A program made the position numbers and the translations under genes. From the NCBI GenBank assembly GCA_949987705.1, contig OX465282.1:12264501-12328500 (forward strand): a stretch of DNA of 64,000 nucleotides, written 5' to 3'. The notes beneath the pieces are model-generated. The model ran no database searches. It saw only the letters and a program-made list of their open reading frames with translations, and was not told the DNA's origin. Of this stretch, positions 12,361 to 23,185 are shown piece by piece; positions within the stretch are counted from its first letter, which is position 1; each line of letters begins with the position of its first letter. This DNA is from Thereva unica (taxonomy: Eukaryota; Arthropoda; Insecta; Diptera; Therevidae).

Positions 12361-15300
12361 GGAATTATCGCAACGTAACCACTTTTCATCGCCAGTCCCA
12401 ATACGATGCAAAAACCACTTTCTTATTTACCGTCGGAACAGCTGGGCTGTCTCTGGGCTTCAACTAGTATGGAATCCAATTTCCTTCCTTTTTAATCATT
12501 TCCAAGTCTTTAATGGCATACTCATACCTAATGAATGCGTAAGCTATTCTTGGGGTTGACATGGATCTTCATCCAAAACTGCTTTCAATTTTGTGTCCCG
12601 GTCCGGGCAATTTTCCATTTGCATTCTTAATAGTTGCAAAAAGTTCTGCCCCATGCTTGAACGCAAGGTTTCCTTCCTTGTTCATGTGAAAGAGTCGTCC
12701 GTCCTCTTCATAGATCGTGAAGTTTGTGGTTTGTAGAGTTTTTAAGAGTTTCCAACTGGAAGAAAAGTCTCCAACTATCTTTTTTTTGCTTTCCTAGTCG
12801 CTTCATTACCTACCTACCTACCGAGCTAAAGTAAAGTAGTATATATGTAGACCAGTAGCACAGAACAATAGGTACACCGGACTAGATAGACTACGCAGAC
12901 AGACCAGAAAGGCCAGGTATACTAGAGCACATAGACCATAAAGACCAGGAAGACTAGGCCAAAATTTTTAGTCAGACCAGGCCAGATAGACCATGCAACC
13001 GAGGCCACATAGACACATACTATAGTTTCCAATTAATGTGCGTTTTTTTAAATTACAATATCAACTTTTATTTTTATATTTTTAACAGTTACATAACACT
13101 TTTAAATTGTACACATAAATTTATTTTTATTGATTCTTATTTTAATATCTTTAACACTGACTTTGAATTAGCTTTGTATATTTTTATATTTTTAACAGTT
13201 ATATTGCACTTTTATTCCGCGATCTTACATAAAACTATGTGGATAAAACTTAACTGTCAAAAATGGAAAAATATATTTTTATTTTCTTTTACTTAGCCTC
13301 AGTCGACTATGTTTTCGTAACAAGTCTCCTTGGCTTAGTGAGACCGGAAGTAGTAGGACCAAGTCCCTACAATACTTGTATAAATATCAACCTAAGGGGG
13401 TTAATCATAGCTCGGAAGTAGGAGGAGGCAGGAGCTAAGAAGGCGATTAGTGGGACATGTGCTATTGAGACAAAAGGCTCACCACTTCCGGATCTTATTC
13501 CGGATAAAGCTCACACTCGAGCCCACCACCACACTCAGCGAAAAAGCTTTAGCCAAAACACAAACCTAGCCTTGTCTCTGTGTAGTTGTTTTCAAACCTC
13601 GTGACATCCCGCGCATGTTCCCCAGCTAAGCTCTTAAAAATGTTTAAAAGTTCAGACAAAAGCTTCAGTTAACTCCTCCTATCAAATCACTTGCTGCCAT
13701 GTAATCAGTTGCGACTGCGTATTGCTAAAGGGGGGTGTATTTTTCTGGGAGTTCAATGATTATTTAAAAAATTTACAAATTATGACTGAAAAACACCCGT
13801 TTTTATATATTTTTTTTATTTTAAGGTTATTACATTTTACACATATGCTACAGAAATAATTTGTAGTAATTTCTACTAAAAAATACGAAATTTGTGTTTT
13901 TATCACTTTGATTACTAGATTGTTGACGTTTCCTGCCAGTCTCATACGCGCTTCTGCCCGCGGACTGCGGGGAACTGTCGGTTTATGAATAAAAACGCTC
14001 ATTTATTCAAAGGAATTTTTTTCAGAATTTTTTTTAAATTATTTTAAATTTAGAAATGAGAAATATTTCGCATAATTAAAGTAAAATTATGCTTATTATG
14101 TTGAATAAACTGCCTTTGTTTAGCAGGGGCTTTACATGTATTTAAAAGCTCTGCTCAACACATAGAAAGATAAATTAACTTTATTCATTCGGCATGCGCG
14201 CATCCCTTCCCAAATTATTTTGTTGAGTTTTTTCAGTGTTTGTTGCCGTTTTAACTAAAAAGAGGGGAAATGATAGAACATTATTTATAAAATTTGGCAA
14301 CGAGGTGCGCAGAACTGCTCAAATTTTTTGTGTCACGGAGTTTGAAAAATTCTATACGCTTATAGCATAACTACTCCTCTGACTCTTATTTTTACACCAG
14401 AATTAGTCGGAATAAAACAATTTGCCTTGCAGGATGTGGAAACTGAATACTCGCATATTTTTTATTACTCCACAAAAATTTGGTTAGGGGTCACCAGACC
14501 CAGTGTGGTTTGCGATCCAGTTCCCTCATTCCTGTACCACCTTCGATCGAAAGTAGCGCTTGAGTCACAAACAAACGAATGATAGTCCGCCACCTTTACC
14601 TTTAGCTTAGTTCTTTGTTATCACCTTCCTTCCAAGACAGGATTAACATAGAACCAATGGGTCGCTTTCATTTACTTGTAAGATTGTTCTTAGGACATAA
14701 ATTTAAAAATAAAATCAATTGAGTATCCAAAAGCGTAGCTTCCATGACCTTTTCACCTAAACTTCTCGCTGGTATATTCTGTTCCAATATTGAAATATAT
14801 GGCTGACCGAAAGGGATAGAGGAAATTACTATTGTAACTTCCAAACATTTGCTATTCCCAATCAATTTTGCATACCGTGCAGGAACAAACATTTACTCAA
14901 CAGAATTCCTGGAAATAGTTTCCCGACCATACGGTGGACATCAATATTCCAATATTCCACCAGAATTTGTAAACCTTATAAATACGCAACTTTTGTTTAT
15001 TTTGGAGTCGCTCTTTAATTCCCTCCAAAAAAATAAAAAAATACCTTCTATTAAAATCAATCCAGGGTATGTCATTCTAAACTAACCCATCAGGCATTTC
15101 TTTGTCCACGTAGGGCAATCGACACGAACTAGTGACTAGTCTCCCTTTCGTATATGTATCTACACTATAGGTATTCAATCAAGGAGATTAATTTATTCGG
15201 TCAATTCAAGCCGGAAATTACACTCAGTTCAGCACGATATGTGCCAAGGGAGCATTATCCCACATATAGCTGGACTCGTCTCGATTTTCCATACTAACAG

Positions 15301-17390
15301 TTAGTGAAAGTCGATATGGACGCCCGAAACGTGTACGGGGGACCAATAGAAAAACAATCACTCACCAAAACCAGCAGAAGTTCTATGTACATATATACTC
15401 GCATATCTAAAAGGGATAACCCAGCCCGTATCCGTATTTCCTATATCCTGGGACCGCATTCAATCAAAACGTGGAATCACAGAGGGCCCCGGATCCTTTT
15501 CAAAATGCAGGACATGCCGTTAATTATTTATCTCAATCGGCGAAATTTCATTCCTGTCCAGTCAGGACATGCATCGTGGACCTGGTGGTGATGGAGAAGG
15601 AAGAGGGTGGCTTTGTTTGAAATTCTTTCTTTTATTTTTTTTATTTTTTTTTTTTTATTTTATTTTAGTTGAGATTCGTCTTCCCTTCATCTGGTTTTGT
15701 TGTTCATTGAGCCGCACACACGTTTCCCAAAATTTCACTGATCTATATACTATTTATCCTTAACTAGTTAGTGGTGTATGGGTGGTCTTCTCCTTTCAAT
15801 GGGTGCCGCTTAGTTCTTTTGTTTGAATCATCGAAAAGTTCTGCAGAGTAATTGGAAGGGCCTATATATGGTAGTAGAGGCCGAGCACAGTATTCTATTG
15901 ATTAAATCGTATCCGATCGGAAATTGAATTGAAAAACTCGCCACAGTCTATGGATTGGAGAGAAGGATCCATTGACAGCACACTATAGGGCCAAGTTCTG
16001 ATGAGGCTGAATGCTATACAACAGCAACAACACAAAGTGTCAAGGATCCAATTTTTTCCCGGTGTTCTAGATATAGACAGAGAGAAAAGCCCCTTTTTTG
16101 ATTAAAATCCTAAAGAAATAACATTCTGGGCTCCCACACCTGGCCTGAAGGGATGGGGAAAATTGTGTGTACGTAAATTCTTGGTGGATTAATTTATCTT
16201 TTCTAGCGCATATCTTCTACGCCGAGGAGAAGTCGTCGAGATGAAAGATAGCCGCCATAAAATGGAGATAACAACACCAGAAAATTGCTCTTACCCTTAA
16301 AGCAGGAGAGCACCTTCATTCCCTGATTCCGTTTTATTGGTCAATTACCGGCGAACTAAGAAGATTTATGGGCCGATGGTAGGTGCGGAGTTGGATTAAA
16401 TTTTGAGACGAGTTTTTTTTTTTTCATCCAGTTTTCTTGTCACATTTAGTGTGGGATACATATGGTATGATTTGTCTGTCTACTTGGTCGAATTGTTTGG
16501 CACACCGGTGTCACATATCAAGCATCCGTTGTTCAAACTCGAGCTGTCGTACAAACTTCATTTTGTTCTGGTAGAATGCAGGCAGGGGCGTTATATAAAG
16601 CAAAAAGGGTATGTAGAAAACAAAATGTATGCATCACGCTACCATGGCATGTGTATATTACAATGTAAGGCTTGCTTTTGCAGACGAATATGTCGCCTTA
16701 GTCTAGCGCAAAAACAAGACCAAGAATGCAAGAGCAAACCCATTTTTGATCATCACTAAATAAAAAGATCGATCTACACATATCCGTGACATGACGGCGG
16801 CTTCAGTGCAGTACCGGCAGCTTCAGTGAAAAGAAATTATCGGTACCATATAATCCCATGCAAACAAATGAAGAAAAGCGCGTCATGTTCCCAGGCATCC
16901 GACGATATCAGTACCCTTCAGGCGTCCGTGAAAAACACAAAAAATACCTAGGTAAAGTATATATGAAATACACCTGTTTTGACCACTTTCCGAAGAGTCC
17001 ACCTGGGTCGGACCCACTCTCTTTGCACTAAATTCCATGATGCATTTCAGATCCCTGCCCAAATTTCAGAACAAAAATGTCTGATGTCATTTAACATTGA
17101 TCACCGATACGAAAAAAGACGGTGCAGTCTGAATATCAGTGAAAAATTCATCACGGAAGCCACTGACAGGGAAAGCATCGGCGCCGTTCCGGTACTGATA
17201 TGTGTGCACATAATGAAAGCTAGCTAAATAGGCCCTGGGTGCCAGTGTCAATGTGGAAAAAGTAAATTGAACACAAAATCTCTGAAGAGCTTGAAGGAAT
17301 CTTCAAATTAAATAAATGATCACATTTTAATAAAACTAGTAGTTGGTATTATAGAAAGATAAATAAGAGCGCAAGATTAAAGTTCACCCT
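12361..17390. other. no gene recognised; minor repeats
   Basis: Contains a short CTAC run near 12810, an irregular AGACCAG-rich stretch (12845-13020), an imperfect direct duplication of a TTTTTATATTTTTAACAGTTA block (about 13070 and 13178), and a diverged relative of the 1785-2074 foldback arm near 13497-13640. I see no protein domain in the short frames. Confidence 0.45.
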
Positions 17391-17712
17391 TTACGCTACC
17401 AGTCTAACGTCGCCTAGTACCGCCATTTGAGTGTATATCTTACTCCAAACAACCGGATAGACGACTTCCAGGAAAACCTGAACAGTCTGAAGGACACATT
17501 TCCGGAGGTACAAGGAGACCAGAGCTGTTGAATGGGGGGAGGCAGAAAACGGGGAATGATGGACATGGTGTCCCAGCTTAGGTTGGTTGGTGCTCAACAC
17601 TGGCTCCACGGCAGCCCCAGAGATTCCATTAGCCAACGAGGACCTGGCACCACGAGCGGCCAACGGAAGAAGATCGAACACTACACGGGAATCGTAACGG
17701 GTAACCCCGCGG

Positions 17713-17930
17713 ACAATGGAAATCATTCATAATGCTTGCGAAGAAGCAGTGCCCAGATGCGAGTCAAGCCGACTAGGCCATCGTGTTTATTGGTGGACGG
17801 ACGAAATGGCCGAAGATCGCTAGAGGACCTTGCAGCTCGGCCAACTGGTTCAGGGGATGAGATTCCGCGCTATCTACGCAGCGCCCTTAGCAACAGCATT
17901 CAAAGTGGCCAAGAAATCTCAAGTCGATCA
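17713..17930 (+). pseudogene. R1-like LINE fragment between endonuclease and RT
   Basis: The plus strand reads IIHNACEEAVPRC...RLGHRVYWWTDEMAEDR, then a stop, then more diverged sequence. The VYWW-x-DE-x-A motif is characteristic of the linker between endonuclease and RT in R1/LOA-type LINEs. The fragment stops about 70-280 bp short of the family K element that starts near 18001. Further R1-like sequence in the same orientation resumes past the far end of K (22651-23128), so K may have landed in this element. The intervening RT is missing, so that remains an inference. Confidence 0.6.
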
Positions 17931-18280
17931 AGCCCAGCCAACGGCGATTTTAGAGTGCCCTCATGCAGGATAAAGATCGGAACCCGTGAGGATTAGGATT
18001 CAGGATTGTTATTGTTTATTGCAAAAATATGTACAAAGATACAGATCTTATTTCAGTACATTCATTAAAAAAACGATACATAAAAGTACGGTGACACAAT
18101 TTAAGAAAAGAAAAAAAATTAATTAAAAATTCAAAACTAACAAATAAATTAGAAAAAAAAATATATATATAAAAAAAGAAACTAGCTATTAAAGATAATT
18201 AATTAGAAAATTAGCTAAAACAAATTAAAATATAACAGTAAATGCAGAGAAAAAGAAAAAAAAAGTTATATATTCATGCT

Positions 18281-21091
18281 TTAATTCGTCCTGTTAGTAA
18301 TTAAATCGAAAAGCCGCCTCTTGAAAACGTTCATTGAATCGACACGTTGTAAACCCACTGGGAGGGAGTTCCATAACAGAGCTGCGGAGACAAAGAAAGA
18401 ACGCTGCCCAACTAGTGTGCGGAAACGCGGAATAATCAAATTGTTGTTTCTGAGTGATTGTGACGACTGAACAAACTGATTAAGGTACGCGGGTTTGCGT
18501 TGGTGCAATATATCATGAAGCAGGCGCAAAAGCCTAAACTCACGATAATCCCTAAAGGAGCAGCCCAACACGGTGTTTGAATAAGGCGAAATGTGGTCGA
18601 ACCGGCGTAAGTTATAAATAAAGCGTACACAATCGTTAAAGGCTACTTCGAGCTTATGAGCGCACAAAGAATCTAGGGAGGGGAAAATGGAGAGGCCCTG
18701 CATCAAAAGAGGTAAGAGCAAGGCTTTCACCAAATACAAGCGGATAGCCCTTTTAAGCAAACCGCAGTGGTATCTAAGTTTTGAAAGGAGCCCGTATGTT
18801 TTGCCAACAATTAAATTAACGTGGTCGCAGCAGGTCATACTACTATTTAGGACCACTCCAAGATTCCTCACTTTAAAAACGCAAGCCAGAGGAACCCCAT
18901 TTAAGGAAATTACTGGGAGGTCGGATTGAGAAATTGGAGAGTGAGTGAAAAAAATGCAATGTGACTTCGTTGGATTTAGCTGCAGTAAGTTCAGTGTTGA
19001 CCAGCTTGAGATATTATGCAAGTCTGCCGCAATCAGCTCCACACAATTATGGATTTGATCTTTTGGCGCAGAGAAATAAAGCTGCACATCATCTGCATAC
19101 ATATGAACCTTAGAATGCTTTATTACTAGAGGAAGATCATTAATAAAAACGCTAAACAAAAGTGGTCCAAGAATAGAACCTTGAGGAACTCCCGAGGTAA
19201 GTAACGAACTGGTGGAACTAGAGTCTCCGAGTTTAACTTTTTGCGAGCGGTTCTTTAAAAAGCTATGCAAAAGCTTAAGAGCAGTTGAAGAAAAAGAGAC
19301 TTGAGTGGAGAGTTTTTGCAAGAGCAAAGAGTGATTGACGCTATCAAAGGCTTTAGAGAAATCAAGTAGCAACAGACAACAAATGTGACGATCATCAAGA
19401 GAATTGCGAATATCATTTGTGACTTTGAGAAGTGCTGTTTCACAGCTGTGATGCTTGCGGAAACCAGATTGCCATTCACTTATAAATTGAAGTTGTTCAC
19501 AAAACTCAAGGATTTGAGTCGCTATCAGTTTTTCAAAAACCTTTGCTAGAAAGGGAAGTATACTAATGGGCCGAAAATCCGATGGAAGAGCAGGAGAGGG
19601 GCACTTAGGTATGGGCGTAATTAATGCATGCTTCCACAAAGTGGGAAACTTCGAAGTAGTGAAGCACGCGTTGAATATGTGGGTTAAAATAGGCAGCAAG
19701 CAAGGTAGTAACATTTTTAGAAATCGTGGTGAAATATTATCGCTACCAGTGGCTGTAGATTTGATAGAATTTAAAGCAGAGATAACTACAAGAGAATCAA
19801 CGCAACGAAAACAAAAGCCATCTGATGAAGGTGTATAAGAGGTAGTAGCCTCCACTATCGCTTGGTTGGATGTAAAGTAATGGTTGAGGTTTTCAGGACT
19901 GAGGTTGTGAGCAACGGCATCATTATTGGAGTGGACACCCAGATTGCGTAGATTTTTCCAAACAGTTTTTAAGGATAGGGATGGATCAAGCTTTCTAGCA
20001 TAATAATTACGCTTGGCTTCTTTAATTTTTGTAACAATTAAATTCCGAAGACGTTTAAAAGATCTCTTTGCTGAAGCAGTTTTTACCCTTAAGGACCAAC
20101 GATAGACAAACTCTCTTTCAATAATAAGCGATTTAATCTCAGTAGTAAACCAAGGTTTCGACTTAGCTGATAAATATTTTCTTCTCAGAGGCACAAACTC
20201 ATCGTAGAGATCAAGGAATATTCTATTAAACTCAGTTATTTTGTCGTCAACCTCTGCCAATCCGAAGATGTTGTACCAGGGCAGACAAAAACATCTTTGG
20301 AGAAGACGTTCCTGGTCAATATTAGAGTAATCCCGATAAATAACTGTTTTCACCGATGGAGGGTCAACATTGAAGCTATGGCACACGAAGATGATATCAT
20401 GATCCAGGTAACTAGGTGCAGAGATTTGGTTATGGAAAAGAATAGAGCTGGTATTGTTTGTAAGGAACACATCAAGCAAAGAGGGTATCCTACAATTAAA
20501 ATAAGTAGGCAGCACATTAATCGCCTCTAGACCAAGGGTACGCATGGTGTACCGGAATGAGCTTTGTACGGTATATTCTTTCAGTAAATTAACGTTAAAG
20601 TCACCCCCAACCAGTATGTTTTTATACAGACTGGATAGGTGCTCGAGACTTTCGATAAGCTCTTTAGCGTTAGTAGGGCTAAACAGACCCGGAGGAGAGT
20701 ATACACACACAAGAAGCAGATTATCAGTAGTATTAGAAATATCGACACACAGAAACTCGATTCCCGGTTGCTTGGAAAATCCAACAATTTTAGCCACTAA
20801 GTTTTCACGCAAATAAATTGCCACTCCTCCGCCAACGCGCCCTTGTCGATCATTTCGGAATAATTTGTAACCGTCAATGGATACGATAGAGGAGGGAATA
20901 TAGGGGTTAAGCCAACTTTCAGATATTAAAATAGCATGCAGTCCAGAATTTATAAATATTTCATTCAACTCTCCAATTTTCGGTCGAATACTTCGCGAGT
21001 TTAAAAGACAGGCATTGAAACCTGAATATTTCGAGCTAAAAATCCTAACTAGCGTTCTCACCTTGTCTTCGCAACTAAAATTTGATGGCAT
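18281..21091 (-). CDS. LINE family K ORF2: endonuclease-reverse transcriptase
   Basis: This 936-residue open frame encodes the retrotransposition enzyme. Residues about 20-230 form an apurinic-like (exonuclease-endonuclease-phosphatase) endonuclease. It nicks target DNA and shows NSRSIRPK, ISESWLN (catalytic Glu), GGDFNVNLL (Asp/Asn) and YLDHDI (Asp-His). Residues about 470-760 form the RT, with PIPKCP, FRPISILPFLAKVFEKLI, SGFRKHHSCETALLKVTNDI, LLLLDFSKAFDSVNH, SGVPQGSILGPLLFSVFINDLP and the catalytic MYADDVQLY. A thumb and C-terminal region follows, with the LWNSLP motif near the end. The length is usual for CR1/L2-type ORF2. No RNase H or zinc knuckle is seen. It likely reverse-transcribes its own RNA at chromosomal nicks. 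No frameshift is present. Confidence 0.93.
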   Translation of the reverse strand: MPSNFSCEDKVRTLVRIFSSKYSGFNACLLNSRSIRPKIGELNEIFINSGLHAILISESWLNPYIPSSIVSIDGYKLFRNDRQGRVGGGVAIYLRENLVAKIVGFSKQPGIEFLCVDISNTTDNLLLVCVYSPPGLFSPTNAKELIESLEHLSSLYKNILVGGDFNVNLLKEYTVQSSFRYTMRTLGLEAINVLPTYFNCRIPSLLDVFLTNNTSSILFHNQISAPSYLDHDIIFVCHSFNVDPPSVKTVIYRDYSNIDQERLLQRCFCLPWYNIFGLAEVDDKITEFNRIFLDLYDEFVPLRRKYLSAKSKPWFTTEIKSLIIEREFVYRWSLRVKTASAKRSFKRLRNLIVTKIKEAKRNYYARKLDPSLSLKTVWKNLRNLGVHSNNDAVAHNLSPENLNHYFTSNQAIVEATTSYTPSSDGFCFRCVDSLVVISALNSIKSTATGSDNISPRFLKMLLPCLLPILTHIFNACFTTSKFPTLWKHALITPIPKCPSPALPSDFRPISILPFLAKVFEKLIATQILEFCEQLQFISEWQSGFRKHHSCETALLKVTNDIRNSLDDRHICCLLLLDFSKAFDSVNHSLLLQKLSTQVSFSSTALKLLHSFLKNRSQKVKLGDSSSTSSLLTSGVPQGSILGPLLFSVFINDLPLVIKHSKVHMYADDVQLYFSAPKDQIHNCVELIAADLHNISSWSTLNLLQLNPTKSHCIFFTHSPISQSDLPVISLNGVPLACVFKVRNLGVVLNSSMTCCDHVNLIVGKTYGLLSKLRYHCGLLKRAIRLYLVKALLLPLLMQGLSIFPSLDSLCAHKLEVAFNDCVRFIYNLRRFDHISPYSNTVLGCSFRDYREFRLLRLLHDILHQRKPAYLNQFVQSSQSLRNNNLIIPRFRTLVGQRSFFVSAALLWNSLPVGLQRVDSMNVFKRRLFDLITNRTN

Positions 21092-21374
21092 TTAAAATCA
21101 CTAACAACACGAAACAATGAACATTGACAAGAAACGAAGGTCGGCAACAGAAAAGGATGGATGAAAATTTAACCGTGTAAAAGCATGAATACATAACGAA
21201 CAGTTTAACTAGAAAATTGACTGCAATAAAAATAAAAATTAAAAATAAAAATTAAAATTAAATCGATATTAAAAAAATTAAAAGCCAAAAAAATTAAAAA
21301 TAAATAGAGAAGGAATAGAAAATAGAAACGAAAACAAGAACAAAACGAAAAATAAGACACGAAAACGTCAGACG

Positions 21375-22346
21375 CTAGCACTGCGCTGCTCCTATCGATG
21401 GACATTGTAGTTGCTTCGTATCACGCACAATGACAAAATTATCGTCTTTCTTCCGTCTGATCCTAACAAGGCCATCCCTGGTCGAAACAGAATGTAACAA
21501 TCCAATCCTGCGAAGTTTTAAAGCCTCCCGCAGCAGATAATTATTAGCAGGCGAAAGGCTTTCGTTTACGAAGACTGGAGAGTCTGCCGTGAAGCCATCC
21601 AGCTCACACAGTGGGAATTTTAATTTTTCCTTTACCTTTAATGCGAGCAAGAACGCCTTTGCTTCGCGCTGTCCAGAAAATTTGGCAATTATTGGTCCAT
21701 TCTGTTTGCCCGAACGTGATCGCAGCCGAAAGGCGTCAACATAGATTGAGAGGTGGTGATTCACCATAGATGCGATGTTGGTGATGATTTTCATTGGGGA
21801 CTCATCAGGTTTCATGGGGATACCCCGAATGATGACGTCGCTTAGTCGTTGTACACGCTGTAGGTCGTTGAGATGAAGTGCATTATCAGCAAGCTGCGAG
21901 TTGATAATTTGCAGATGATCCGAGTGATCTGTTGGCACTTGATGTTCCAGCACAGTTACTCTAGCATGCAGAGACTCGATGCTGTTGTTGATGACCTCCA
22001 GCTGATTATTGTTTTCTAACGAAATGGACTTTAGCCCATCCGTTAGGCGAAGCTCGATAGCATCAAGGCGATCATTTAAATTTTTTATTGAGTCACAAAA
22101 TTCCTGAATTCTTGAATCCGTTTTATTGATGGAGGTGAAGATATCATCAATTTTTTCAAAGATTCGTGATTCGAGAGAAACAAGAAGCTCATGAACACCT
22201 TCACCCATAGCCTTTTCAGGACACGTCCGCGCAGAGCCTCTGGTGATGACAGGAGAAGGATTATGTGACGGTGTGGATTTTTTCAACACTTTCGCGGACG
22301 AATTTTTCGATTTATCAGACATTGTTGTGGATAAAAACAGCAACAA
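21375..22346 (-). CDS. LINE family K ORF1: coiled-coil RNA-binding protein
   Basis: A 323-residue protein expected to bind element RNA as a chaperone. A polar Ser/Lys-rich N-terminus (about 1-50) precedes a long heptad-patterned coiled coil (about 50-155, with repeated LNDRLDAIE-, IESLHARVTVLE-type segments). An RNA-recognition-like segment with DVIIRGIP and IIAKFSGQREAKAFLLALK follows, and the C-terminal domain (about 260-315) reads VFVNESLSPANNYLLREALKLR and VRIRRK. That last segment resembles the FP-protein-like C-terminal domain common in ORF1 proteins of insect CR1-like elements. The frame is intact. The start chosen is the first Met of the frame, 5' of ORF2 as expected. Confidence 0.85.
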   Translation of the reverse strand: MLLFLSTTMSDKSKNSSAKVLKKSTPSHNPSPVITRGSARTCPEKAMGEGVHELLVSLESRIFEKIDDIFTSINKTDSRIQEFCDSIKNLNDRLDAIELRLTDGLKSISLENNNQLEVINNSIESLHARVTVLEHQVPTDHSDHLQIINSQLADNALHLNDLQRVQRLSDVIIRGIPMKPDESPMKIITNIASMVNHHLSIYVDAFRLRSRSGKQNGPIIAKFSGQREAKAFLLALKVKEKLKFPLCELDGFTADSPVFVNESLSPANNYLLREALKLRRIGLLHSVSTRDGLVRIRRKKDDNFVIVRDTKQLQCPSIGAAQC

Positions 22347-22650
22347 AGTATTATTAACGTAAACTGCAGATTAGATGGACGGTTTAGTGCTTTCGATTAG
22401 GTTTAAATTGGTGGAAATTGTGTAATAAAAACGGTTTTAACACGGAGCACAAAAAGAACGTCTTACTCACGCAGTGACATACTACTCAGGATCGTAACGA
22501 AGAAGGTAGGATTATTTACTCGAGGATGCCCTAGGGATATCTAGCCACGATGAACGTTATCGTTCCCCAACCATACCCGACGGTAGCTCGTGCGACCATT
22601 GTCCGGTAGCCTTCAAGCCCCCCACCTCTTTAAAGAAGAATAAGATTATC

Positions 22651-23185
22651 AGGACCATGGCCAACGTTCACGGTCCCAGGTCCTGCATACGACGCCTGCT
22701 CATGCGCACTGCTGAGTCCATCTTACTCTAAGGAGTGGACGTGGTAGTGAGGAGACTGTCTGACAGGCAATTCAAACTTACGAATTGGTAACTCTCGATG
22801 TCGAAATAATTATCGACAGCCTTTAGGGCAGGTCCGTCGAAAACGTGCAAGACAACCTACGGAGTACCGCAGATAACTATGTGGCTAGCAACGTATGTAG
22901 ATGTGCTGAAGCTATTCCAGGTAATCAGATGGCCTGCGACAGTTCGACGTACGAATATTCACCGACGGTTCCAAAACGTCAGAGGGTGTCGGAGCAGGGG
23001 TTTCTCTAGAGACCACTAATAGTTCACGGTCTTGGCACTTCCCGGTGTACGTTAGTGTCTTTCAAGCTGAAGTGCTGGCGATCCTGAAGGCCTGTCAGAC
23101 AATGAAATTAGAGCGCACCAAGCGCTAATTGGGTGTCAGGTCGTACTGAAGGTAGCCCTTCACCTACCTACCTACCTACCTACAG
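22651..23185 (+). pseudogene. R1/LOA-like LINE C-terminal fragment with RNase H
   Basis: On the plus strand, 22651-22740 reads RTMANVHGPRS...RRLLM followed by AESILL and a stop where the family has ESILLYG. Then, in another frame, 22943-23128 reads IFTDGSKTSEGVGAG...VFQAEVLAILKAC, the N-terminal half of a retroelement RNase H with the first catalytic Asp (TDGS) and the Glu (QAE). It ends at TAA (23126-23128), followed by a CTAC tetranucleotide tail (about 23163-23185). The end block CGCTAATTGGGTGTCAG...CACCTACC recurs at 30748-30795, so it is a real 3' terminus. Most of the RNase H is deleted. Confidence 0.8.

Larger units (their letters stand above)
18001..22440 (-). mobile_element. CR1/L2-type LINE (family K), full-length with two open ORFs
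   Basis: On the minus strand there is a 5' untranslated region (from about 22440), ORF1 (21375-22346), a 283-bp spacer, ORF2 (18281-21091) and an AT-rich 3' untranslated region ending near 18001 with AATAAA (18015-18020) and a CAATAACAAT-like end instead of poly(A). Both ORFs are uninterrupted and ORF2 keeps its catalytic motifs, so this copy may be young. The exact 5' end was not defined and no convincing target-site duplication was seen. A second, broken copy of the same family lies at 41230-45050. Confidence 0.85.

Noticed and set aside
16403..16759. 118-residue secreted or membrane protein
   Set aside because: The hydrophobic start comes from a poly-T run. The rest has no domain or supporting context.
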